Below are positions 56,543-64,000 of a DNA stretch of 64,000 nucleotides, in pieces. The notes beneath the pieces are model-generated. The model was not told the origin of the DNA, ran no database searches, and saw only the letters and a program-made list of their open reading frames with translations. Position 1 is the stretch's first letter. Each line of letters begins with the position of its first letter. The translations under genes and the position numbers were made by a program. Source of the stretch: Corticium candelabrum (Eukaryota; Porifera; Homoscleromorpha; Homosclerophorida; Plakinidae); contig NC_085094.1 in the NCBI RefSeq assembly GCF_963422355.1, positions 8,449,470 through 8,513,469 on the forward strand, read 5' to 3'.

Positions 56543-59500
56543 TTATGTGGTGTAGTCTTTTAAATAACTAGGCCTTTTGATAGTTCTGCCGCTCTTGGTT
56601 TGTTGTGTTTTCTGTTTGTCTTCTGCAGCTGCTGTTTTTGTTGGTGCTGTCCTTGGTTTCCTTTTGTCTGTTGTATTTGTTGTTTTATCTTTGGAATTCC
56701 TCTCAGGTGCTATAGGCTTCACTTCTGTTTCTTTAGTTGCTTTCAAATGTACTCGGTTTCTTCTGTACGTTGTTCCATCCGGTGTCTGTACTTCATATGA
56801 CCTGTCTGACAATTGCTTTGTTACAGTGGCTTCTTGACATGTCTTTGACTTAGTAAAAGGCTGGATTCTGACTCTTTGGCTTTCTTTCAGTACAGGTAGA
56901 TCTTTTGCTGTTCGGTCGTAATAGCTCTTTTGTCTTTCCTTTGCTTGTTTTATTGCCTTATATTCTTCTGTAACCTTAGGCTTCAGCAGGGCTCTTGCTG
57001 TCGGTAGCAAAGTCTTTGTTCTTCTATTCATTAATCGTTGAGCTGGACTTGTAGACATACCTTGCGTTGGTGTGTTGCGATAGTCTAGTACTGCTAACCA
57101 AAGGTCAGTTTGTGCTTTTCTTGCCTTCTTCATTAGTTGTTTGCAAGTCTTGACAGCGTTTTCCACCTTTCCATTCGATTTGGGATATCCTGGACTGCTT
57201 GTTCTATGAGAAAAGTCCCAAGTTCTAGTGAATTTCTGAAACATAGCTGATGAAAATTGTGGACCATTGTCCGTTACTAGTAAATCGGGTATCCCATGTC
57301 TAGCAAAATGTCTCTTCAATTGATAGATTACCTCCTCTGATGTTGTTGATTCCAATCGATCAACCTCAAAGAAGTTACTATAGTAATCCACAGTGACAAG
57401 GTATTCTCGATCTTGAAAGGTAAAGAGATCTGCTCCCACCTTGGCCCATGGTCGGGTTGGCACATCTTGGTTTTGGAGTGTTTCCTTTTGTTGAGATCTT
57501 TCAAATGAATGGCATATCGAACATTTCTCCACATACTCCCTTACTGCACTGTTCATACCCGGCCAATAGACGCATTCTCGTGCCCTTCGAATGCAGTCAT
57601 TTATTCCGATATGAGAGCTGTGTATCCTTTCCAACACTCTCCTTTGATAGGATTGCGGTATTACAATTCTCTGTCCACGAAAAATCACTCCATCTTGCAC
57701 AACTAAGTCCTCTCGGACATTGTAGTATTGTCGTACTCTATGACTTGTTATTTCATGTTTTGCTTCTGGCCATCCTTGCACGATAATGTCAATCAATTGT
57801 TGCATGTCAGGATCCTGTGCTGTTGCCTGTTTAATTTCCTGCAACCGTTGCTCTGTTACTGGTATTGGTGTGTGCTGCACCATGTCAATAGATTCCAATT
57901 CCTTTTCTAGCTCCGTCTGTATATGTATTGTTTCTGAAATGTCGCCATTGCTTGCTGATGTTCCATCCATGTATGCTCTTGACAATGTGTCTGCTAGGTA
58001 CATCTGCTTGCCTCGCTTATAGACAACATTGATCTCGTATTTCTGTAGACGCAATAGCATTCTTTGTAGCCTTTTCGGTGTAGACTGGAGAGGCTTGCGA
58101 TATATCGTCTCCAGTGGCTTTTGGCCTGTTTCCACATTTACTTTCCTTCCATATGTGTAGCAATGGAATTTCTCGATTCCGAAAACAATAGAAAGTAACT
58201 CCTTTTCAATCTGTGCATAGTTCTTTTCAGTTTCTGTGAGGGCTCTGCTTGAGTATGCAATGGGTTGTCCATTTTGCATTAGTGCCGCACCCAGGCCTGT
58301 CTGTGATGCGTCGCACTGCACAGTAATTTCTTCTGCTGGATCAAAATACTTGAGGACTGGAGTTGTCGTGACTGTTGTTTTAATCTTTTCAAATACTGCA
58401 TCATGAATGCTTGTCCAGCAAAACTCCACTTCCTGGCGAGTGAGCTGTCTGATAGGCTCACATAAATCTGACAAATTGCCCAAAAATTTTGACAGATAGT
58501 TTATCATACCCATGAGTCTTCGAACTCCTGCTCTGTCCTGTGGCTTCTGCATATTCTGTATTGCTGTCACTTTTGTAGGGTCTGGCTTAAGTCCATTATT
58601 GGTCAAAATGTGTCCCATGTATGCAACTTGAGGCATTGCTATTTTGCATTTGTCTTGGTTCAGCTTTAATCCTTTTTCTTTGCATCTGTTCAGCAATTGG
58701 ATAATCTTGGAATCATGATCCATCCTTGCGTCTTGATCGGTAGCTCCCATTCCGACTACTAATATGTCATCTGCGATAGTAAAAACTTCTGGCAGGTTTT
58801 GTATAGCAGCGTCTAGTCTTCTTTGGAATATCTCAGGAGCTGCAGAAATGCCGAAGGGCATTCGTTTCCATCGGTACCGCCCAAAGGGTGTAGCAAACGT
58901 TGTCAATAGACTTGATTCTTTGTCCAATTCGATGTGCCAGAATCCATTGCGAACATCCAAGACACTAAAAACTTTTGCTTCAGTCAGCTCTGGTAATAAG
59001 TCTTCCAATGTTGGTAGGAGGTAGTGACTTCTCTTGAGTGCGTTGTTGAGGGGTTTCGGATCGATGCAAATCCTCAACTTCCCATTTTGTTTGCGCACCA
59101 CCACCACACTAGGTATCCAGTCGGTTGGCTTGTCTTCTCTTTGAATGACATCCAGTTTCTCTAATCTGTCCAATTCTTTTTTCAGTTCAGCCTTTACAGC
59201 TAGTGGTATTCTTCTTACCGGAAGTCTCACTGGTTGTACAGTCGAATCAATGTCTAGCGTCAGCTTTCCTTCTAAGCGTCCCATTTCACCTTGAAACACT
59301 TCTGGATATTTATCTATAATATCCTGTTTTGACAATCCAATTGTCTTGTGTGTTGCTGTCTGTGGTCTCTTTTCCTGCTTGATAGTCACCAATTGAATGT
59401 TCTCTCTTTGTAGCTTTAGCAGTTGCATCTGCTGCACCGTAGTTGCCCCTAGTATTGCTGTGGGCGCCTTGTCAACTACTACAAATTGAGTGATATACCG

Positions 59501-60751
59501 TTTACCATTCTTTGGGTTTCTCACTGTCATTTGACACTTCCCAAGAAGTTTAATCTTGGTGCCATCATACAATGATAAGATTTGATTTGTCTCTTTCAGA
59601 TTGACAGCTGTTCCGAGGTCAGATTTCCTCAATACATTGCATGTCGCGCCTGTATCTAGCTGAAATTTTGTTCTGCGTCCATCCACTTCCATAGTCGCGT
59701 ATATTCTATTTGGATGCTGGTTAGTGAGAGTATTCACCGTCTGCTCGTTTCCCGTAAGCGTCAATGTCAAAGCATACTCATGAAAGGCGTCGCTGCTGTA
59801 GGTCTCGTTCTCACTATCATAATCGCATTCATGCTTCATAGTGTGCAACCTTGACATCTTCCTTGCACTGTTTGTCTTGTCAAGTGGTTTAGATTTACAC
59901 ATGCGTGTGTAATGGTTCATTTTGCCGCATGCTTGGCATTGCTTGCCGTATGCTTTGCAGTACCTTGCTCTTTTGTGGTGAGACTTGCCACAATATTTGC
60001 ATTCTTGTGGTTCGCCACTCGCTTTGGCACGTTCCTGTTTCCCACTTTCTGCTGCCTTCTTCTTGCGTTGCGCCTGTGCTTGTAGGGCATGCACTGTGTC
60101 TTTGGCAGTCATGACTTTCATTTGCTCATTTGTCGATTCACTCGCTCTACACATGTCTGCGCATTCCTGGAGAGTGAGGTTCTTCTTCTGTAGGAGGAGT
60201 TTCCGCAAGCTGTAGTCCTTGACTCCAACCACAATTCTGTCTCGTACCAGCTCGTCGTGCATAGCTGCGAAGTTGCACGTCTTCGCTAGCTCTTTCAATG
60301 CCGTAAGAAACTGATCAAATGTTTCTCGTTCTTGCTGAGCTCTTTGATTGAAGACAAATCGCTCATAGATTACATTTGTCTCTCCCAGACAATATTTCTC
60401 CATAGCAGCCAAAACTTTGTCCATGTCAGACTTGTGCTCGTCGTTAGCAAATGGTAACGAATTATATATTCGTAGCGCATCAGCACCTATACAGGTGATA
60501 AAGGTCGCTATACGGTATTTGTTGTCGCGCACCTGTAGATTGGAGAGAATTTCGTAACTGGTCCAGATTTGCTTCCAGTCACGCCAATGTTGAGCGAGAT
60601 TCCCTGTTATCGGTAGCTGCTTAGGTAAGAGTATTCGCCCTTGCATGACAAGAGGAACCGCGGCTTCGTTTTCTGCTGCTAGTGCTGGTGCTGCTGCTGC
60701 GTCAGCTTGATTCTGATCAACTACTGCTGGCTGATTTGCTTCTTCCTCCAT
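56543..60751 (-). CDS. Gag-Pol polyprotein of Ty3-type retrotransposon (K02A2.6/Mag-like)
   Basis: An uninterrupted 1402-codon frame fuses Gag and Pol. Gag occupies about residues 1-290 and ends in Cys/His knuckles: a CKYCGKSHHK motif near 250, then CQACGKMNHYTRMC of the CX2CX4HX4C type. The protease has QLDTGATCNVL near 366. Reverse transcriptase contains LDVRNGFWHIELDKES and MPFGISAAPEIFQR, with ADD near 660. RNase H has QCDASQTGLGAAL, the EKELL glutamate, and then VETGQKPLETI near 876, where the family normally has an acidic residue in place of Gly. Integrase has the HHCC finger (HSSHIGIND... CSICHSF) and Asp 1122, Asp 1161 and Glu about 1197 with 35 residues between the last two. Domain order RT-RNase H-integrase identifies the Ty3 group. 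The C-terminus, RPSYLKDYTT, has no envelope gene after it. Confidence 0.95.
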   Translation of the reverse strand: MEEEANQPAVVDQNQADAAAAPALAAENEAAVPLVMQGRILLPKQLPITGNLAQHWRDWKQIWTSYEILSNLQVRDNKYRIATFITCIGADALRIYNSLPFANDEHKSDMDKVLAAMEKYCLGETNVIYERFVFNQRAQQERETFDQFLTALKELAKTCNFAAMHDELVRDRIVVGVKDYSLRKLLLQKKNLTLQECADMCRASESTNEQMKVMTAKDTVHALQAQAQRKKKAAESGKQERAKASGEPQECKYCGKSHHKRARYCKAYGKQCQACGKMNHYTRMCKSKPLDKTNSARKMSRLHTMKHECDYDSENETYSSDAFHEYALTLTLTGNEQTVNTLTNQHPNRIYATMEVDGRRTKFQLDTGATCNVLRKSDLGTAVNLKETNQILSLYDGTKIKLLGKCQMTVRNPKNGKRYITQFVVVDKAPTAILGATTVQQMQLLKLQRENIQLVTIKQEKRPQTATHKTIGLSKQDIIDKYPEVFQGEMGRLEGKLTLDIDSTVQPVRLPVRRIPLAVKAELKKELDRLEKLDVIQREDKPTDWIPSVVVVRKQNGKLRICIDPKPLNNALKRSHYLLPTLEDLLPELTEAKVFSVLDVRNGFWHIELDKESSLLTTFATPFGRYRWKRMPFGISAAPEIFQRRLDAAIQNLPEVFTIADDILVVGMGATDQDARMDHDSKIIQLLNRCKEKGLKLNQDKCKIAMPQVAYMGHILTNNGLKPDPTKVTAIQNMQKPQDRAGVRRLMGMINYLSKFLGNLSDLCEPIRQLTRQEVEFCWTSIHDAVFEKIKTTVTTTPVLKYFDPAEEITVQCDASQTGLGAALMQNGQPIAYSSRALTETEKNYAQIEKELLSIVFGIEKFHCYTYGRKVNVETGQKPLETIYRKPLQSTPKRLQRMLLRLQKYEINVVYKRGKQMYLADTLSRAYMDGTSASNGDISETIHIQTELEKELESIDMVQHTPIPVTEQRLQEIKQATAQDPDMQQLIDIIVQGWPEAKHEITSHRVRQYYNVREDLVVQDGVIFRGQRIVIPQSYQRRVLERIHSSHIGINDCIRRARECVYWPGMNSAVREYVEKCSICHSFERSQQKETLQNQDVPTRPWAKVGADLFTFQDREYLVTVDYYSNFFEVDRLESTTSEEVIYQLKRHFARHGIPDLLVTDNGPQFSSAMFQKFTRTWDFSHRTSSPGYPKSNGKVENAVKTCKQLMKKARKAQTDLWLAVLDYRNTPTQGMSTSPAQRLMNRRTKTLLPTARALLKPKVTEEYKAIKQAKERQKSYYDRTAKDLPVLKESQRVRIQPFTKSKTCQEATVTKQLSDRSYEVQTPDGTTYRRNRVHLKATKETEVKPIAPERNSKDKTTNTTDKRKPRTAPTKTAAAEDKQKTQQTKSGRTIKRPSYLKDYTT

Positions 60752-60772
60752 TATCGTTCACTCCTGACACCA
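60752..60772 (-). other. primer-binding site and 21-nt leader
   Basis: On the minus strand, TGGTGTCAGGAGTG directly follows the 5' LTR and complements the 3' end typical of tRNA-Leu. The ORF ATG follows 21 nt after the LTR, an unusually short leader. Confidence 0.75.
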
Positions 60773-60884
60773 TGTAACGTCGTGTTGCAAGCAAGTAAGC
60801 AAGAATCACGATAATAATATATTACAACTACTGTCTAGTGTATATAACGACTATAATCTAATTACACTAAGAACACTCCTTACA
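60773..60884 (-). repeat. 5' LTR
   Basis: The upstream copy relative to the coding strand. It must contain the promoter. It is identical to the 3' LTR. Confidence 0.93.
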
Positions 60885-61191
60885 CTAGCGACAGTGGTCA
60901 CGCACGGAGAAGTGTGTAGAGACCACATTTCTGCGCCTGAGCAGTAGTTGGCGGGCTTCTCGATTTGCAATCAATTAGAGCTGATTATCTTGTGTCTGTT
61001 CAGCGACTTTCTTGATCTGGGTCGCGTTTCTAGTTGTGTACTTGTATTTACCAATAGTTCTTGGATTTTATTTACTGCAACAGCCAGAGGTAGGTGACAA
61101 CTATGCCTACTCTTATTGCCGTTTTCTAACTTTGACAATAAAATTGGTATTGCAAGAATAGTCCTAGGTTTTCCTTTTTTTCAACACTAAA

Positions 61192-61368
61192 ATGAGCAGG
61201 TGGAAGAGAGGAGAGGATGTTCACCCAAGGAGGAATTGTGTGTCATGTAGTGTTTGTGAAAACAGATTTCGTCATCCAGACTACTGGAATGAAGAATTCA
61301 AAGAGTGGATCATGACGTCATCTCAGCTTGATATGCAGTCTTGCTTGTTTCCAAAGTGTAGTAGATAG
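61192..61368 (+). CDS. hypothetical 58-residue Cys-rich protein
   Basis: A short frame from ATG to TAG encodes a basic start, then CVSCSVCENRFRHPDYW and a final CLFPKC. The spacing of five Cys and two His could bind zinc. It is not recognised and may be a transposon remnant given the surroundings. A donor-like GAG|GTAGGT lies upstream near 61089. Confidence 0.2.
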   Translation: MSRWKRGEDVHPRRNCVSCSVCENRFRHPDYWNEEFKEWIMTSSQLDMQSCLFPKCSR

Positions 61369-61779
61369 TTGAGAAGGAAGTGGGAAATTTTTTGCATATG
61401 TGTGCAAATGGATGCAGATGTGCCAAGAGAATTTGAGGAAGAAGAGCCCTCATCATCTGATTTTTTGTCGCCAAGTATCTAATGACTGTTGTGGCTTTCA
61501 TGTTATCATTGTACTCATGTGTTCATCATTTGTGCGACCAGAAGAAAGTCCATTTTAATTCTTCAAAAATCCAAATTTATCAGAAAGAGTCATTTCCTAG
61601 AGGCTGTTGAAATAAGTTTTAATTTATTCTAAATAAATGTTTTGTAATGAGTTGTAGACTATCTTAACAACAACAGCAATAATAATAATTATTATTATTA
61701 TCCCAGGTAAAAATAATAATAAAAATAATTAATAATGACAATAATAATGAGAAATTATAATAATAAATAATGTATATGC

Positions 61780-61852
61780 ACCGCCGTGGCTTAGTGGTTA
61801 GCGACAATGGCTACCACCCCATGGTTTGGGGGTTCAAACCCCAGTGACGACA
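61780..61852 (+). mobile_element. tRNA-like SINE head or tRNA pseudogene
   Basis: TGGCTTAGTGG (box A) and GGGTTCAAACCCC (box B with a closing T-arm) are spaced as in a tRNA, but the 5' and 3' ends do not form a 7-bp acceptor stem. It follows an AAT-rich tract. It is more likely a SINE head than a working tRNA gene. Confidence 0.5.
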
Positions 61853-62110
61853 GTAAATTGTGAAACTTGTCTGTCTTTCTTTCTCATGTTTCTCTAGCTT
61901 TATCCATGAGACTATGACTCATTTCAATCGTTGGGGAGTTTCTGTAGTCTGGCGAACGGCCCGTTGACGATGACGTCCAGTGCTTTCCTGGTGGTCGTTG
62001 ATATCCACTAGGCGTGCTGTATCGAGTACACGGTCACCGTAATGCCTGCAATCTATATCAAATTGGCTAGAATTGGTATTTTGCGACCTTAAGTAACGTG
62101 CGTTAGCCTC

Positions 62111-62710
62111 TTGCACGCGATTGTTCGTCACAATCGTGGCGAAAATGACGAAACTGAATCCACTGATGAAGAATTGGTGTCTCTCCTTCCTGGAATTGAC
62201 ATCGGATGGGACGAATACGCAGAATGCGACAACGAGCTTCCTACATGCGAAACGATTGAAGATGGTTGGGAAGTGAACCTTATCGCGGATCTCAGAGAGG
62301 AAGAGCAGGACGAAGAAGACGGCGATCTAGAAGACGAGGATGAAGATGAGCAAGCAAGCGACGACAATGGTACAGCAAATAGGAATGTCATTAGTGAGGA
62401 ATCTGCAGCTTTGGCGCTTCGTCATTTGCGCGATTTTTCGGTTGCTCAGAGAAACGCTTATTTGCTAGATCTAGTATGCAAAAGTCAATCAGTTGTTGAC
62501 AGAATTCTCGTTGCAAAGCGACTTAAAGCTAAGCAGACTAAGATTACTTCATTTTTCTTGTAACGATATTGTCTGCGGACTTTGTCTTAATAAAGAGAAT
62601 ACATGCATGTACGGGGTTTTCACCACGCCTATTTCTCATGAGCGACCACCTCGTTTGAACGACCATTTTTTAGCGTACAAAGGTGTGGTCGTTCAAGCGA
62701 GGGACTACTG
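62111..62710 (+). mobile_element. 3' end of a pogo/Tigger-type transposon
   Basis: A 150-codon frame (62111-62563) starts with an acidic segment, GIDIGWDEYAECDNELP, then a run of Glu and Asp. It ends AALALRHLRDFSVAQRN then KQTKITSFFL, the usual C-terminus of pogo/Tigger transposases. About 120 bp later the sequence GTGGTCGTTCAAGCGAGG then GACTACTG ends at 62710 and is followed by TA. Reversed, this reads CAGTAGTCCCTCGCTTGAAC, a pogo-type terminal repeat. A related CCTCGTTTGAACGACCA lies just inside it. No matching left terminus or DDE domain is present, so the copy is 5'-truncated. Confidence 0.7.
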
Positions 62711-63351
62711 TACCATCAATGTCCCACACTACTTCGAATTCACACAGCTACGCAACTCTTGCACGGCGCGGGCTTGTTATCTACGTTATGTCTCAATTCT
62801 GCATGTATAGCGCTCTTGTATCACTGGAAGTTAATAAATTAATTAACTGTCTAGATGGACTATCAAATTATCATACTTCTTTATTGAATCGTCGCCATCT
62901 TTCTTTCCGCTATTTCGTTGTAGCTAGAGATTGGTGTACGTCTTTTAGCTGCATAGAATATACTGTGAAGCGACATTATGTACATCCAGCGACCGGATCC
63001 AGAAGATATTAATTAAGCAGCGTCAACGTTTCCTATGAATCATTCTTGCAAGACGACGTCGATCGTTTATCATCAGTCCTACTTAGAATATATCGCTCTC
63101 TCGAAGATCGCGGATGACATGTTGGTGGTGCCTATACAACGGTGCCTATCTAGATGCATGGTCCCATAGGACCTTCGCTTGGCTTCTTGTAGAACAATAA
63201 ATTCGTTTGTTTTGCGATTCTTTTGTAAAAAGTAACAAACGCGAACAACTATTACCTGATTTTTACTCTGCGCGTCTCGGTTTGACGACAGTTTGACTGT
63301 AAAAATGAGCTTTACGACATCTCGGCTTTTCTGTCATAATGCGCGGGATTG
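62711..63351. other. intergenic, no recognised gene
   Basis: Only short frames without similarity were found on either strand. No promoter, RNA gene or repeat boundary could be supported here. Confidence 0.35.
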
Positions 63352-63510
63352 TTACGTCATCCATTGTTGATGTGCCAAAAGACTGCTGATTGGCTCTACA
63401 AATTCCCGAGAGTGATTCACGCTGACAAGCTAGTATTACGTCACCTATTTTTAGCGTCCCAAAACGATTGCTGATTGGCTGAAAACTCCCAGAGCGTGAC
63501 ACACGCTTAC
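63352..63510. repeat. degenerate tandem duplication, about 80-bp unit
   Basis: Two diverged copies at about 63352-63427 and 63435-63510 share TTACGTCA, CCAAAA and GCTGATTGGCT, then CCCGAGAGTGA/CCCAGAGCGTGA and CACGCT. The unit may be promoter-like (CRE-type TTACGTCA and CCAAT-type ATTGGCT words) or an old satellite. Confidence 0.5.
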
Positions 63511-63663
63511 AAACAAACATAGATAGTTACAAACATAGATAGATAGGTACAAACATACCGACTGACAGACCGGAAGTCAATTCCATCCATTTAGAGTGAG
63601 CTTCTCGCGAAGCAGTCCACCACTTATTGTGGTATACTTCTTTTACGCTCGTAGCTTAACTAA

Positions 63664-63937
63664 CCATCTGCTTTATCGGAGCAACTTCGATTGGTCTAAA
63701 TAAAGGCTCTAAAGCGAGGGGGAGCGAATCGACTGGTGTGGCTGGAACACCCAGCATGAGGTAGACTGTGAACGACCCTTGACGGAGTTGCCAACAGGAG
63801 TTGAGACAAATTCTTAAGGGCGGTAGCGTCCTCTTCTATCTTGTCTACGGTCGGTGGAAGGAGCAGCCAGCAGCCGGTCTTACCTATAATTTGTGCGGCG
63901 GTTGGGGATACCGGAGTCGCTACGATAAAGCAGATGG
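63664..63937. ncRNA. candidate structured RNA or inverted-repeat element
   Basis: CCATCTGCTTTATCGGAGCAAC (20 of its 22 bases pair) at 63664-63685 is the near-exact inverse of 63916-63937. The enclosed 230 bp is more GC-rich than its surroundings. A terminal helix closing a GC-rich body is typical of RNase P/MRP-class RNAs, but I could not match conserved cores of any known RNA. It may equally be a small inverted-repeat transposon. The strand is unknown. Confidence 0.25.
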
Positions 63938-64000
63938 CTGAAGCGCGCTAAAAGTTTATAGCGCCAATGAAGGACATTCCACAGTAAACTGTACTAATCT

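Larger units (their letters stand above)
56367..60884 (-). mobile_element. intact Ty3-type LTR retrotransposon, 4518 b, 112-bp LTRs
   Basis: Two identical 112-bp direct repeats (56367-56478 and 60773-60884) begin TGTAACGTCG and end CTCCTTACA (TG...CA), with CTAGC duplicated outside both (56362-56366, 60885-60889). On the coding (minus) strand the 5' LTR is followed with no gap by TGGTGTCAGGAGTG. This primer-binding site would match the 3' end of a tRNA-Leu. A purine tract, AAAGAAAGAGGGA, abuts the 3' LTR. A single open frame fills the interior; its leader is only 21 nt. Identical LTRs mean a recent insertion. Confidence 0.95.

Overview
The window is nuclear DNA from an animal. It carries intron-rich, closely packed orthologues of animal genes (a GLI-similar zinc-finger factor, a PI3-kinase p85-type subunit, an FYB/ADAP-like adaptor, LMBRD2, ZRANB2, CCDC130/YJU2B, RRP40 and MTR4) among long CA/GT microsatellites and many small DNA transposons. 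The AT-rich sequence, very short gaps between genes and an invertebrate Ty3-type retroelement suggest a sponge or other early-branching invertebrate. That placement is inference; no marker in the window fixes the species.

Layout. Positions 1-5128 hold the 3' part of an FYB-like adaptor (+). GLIS (+) follows at 5687-8720. ZRANB2 (-, 9037-10892) converges on GLIS. LMBRD2 (-, 11205-16937) starts 42 bp from a NADAR-domain gene (+, 16980-18349). CCDC130 (-, 18808-21181) starts 49 bp from EXOSC3 (+, 21231-22887). A 24-exon PI3K regulatory subunit (-, 22954-35530) ends 66 bp from the EXOSC3 stop. The 25-exon MTR4 helicase gene (-, 35730-53113) lies directly upstream of it on the same strand. From 53114 to the end there is little host coding: retroelement relics, a 16-bp minisatellite, an intact 4.5-kb Ty3-type retrotransposon with identical 112-bp LTRs and a 5-bp target duplication, a tRNA-derived repeat, the 3' end of a pogo-type transposon, and a long-range inverted repeat that could be a structured RNA.

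Gene structures were assembled by hand from splice signals, reading phase and family similarity. Within each multi-exon gene every exon join keeps phase. Gene themes are mRNA maturation and decay (ZRANB2, CCDC130, EXOSC3, MTR4), signalling (PI3K subunit, FYB-like, LMBRD2), transcription (GLIS) and ADP-ribose chemistry (NADAR). EXOSC3 and MTR4 products act together in the nuclear exosome, but they are not adjacent or co-transcribed here.

The most unusual host gene is the PI3K subunit. Between its SH3 and RhoGAP domains lies a C1-SAM-C1 block that vertebrate p85 lacks, and its RhoGAP domain keeps the arginine-finger motif. Large introns contain several MITE families: three TA-flanked families share an AATTATCC subterminal word, and there are fold-back elements, a SINE joined to a LINE fragment, and hAT transposase relics.
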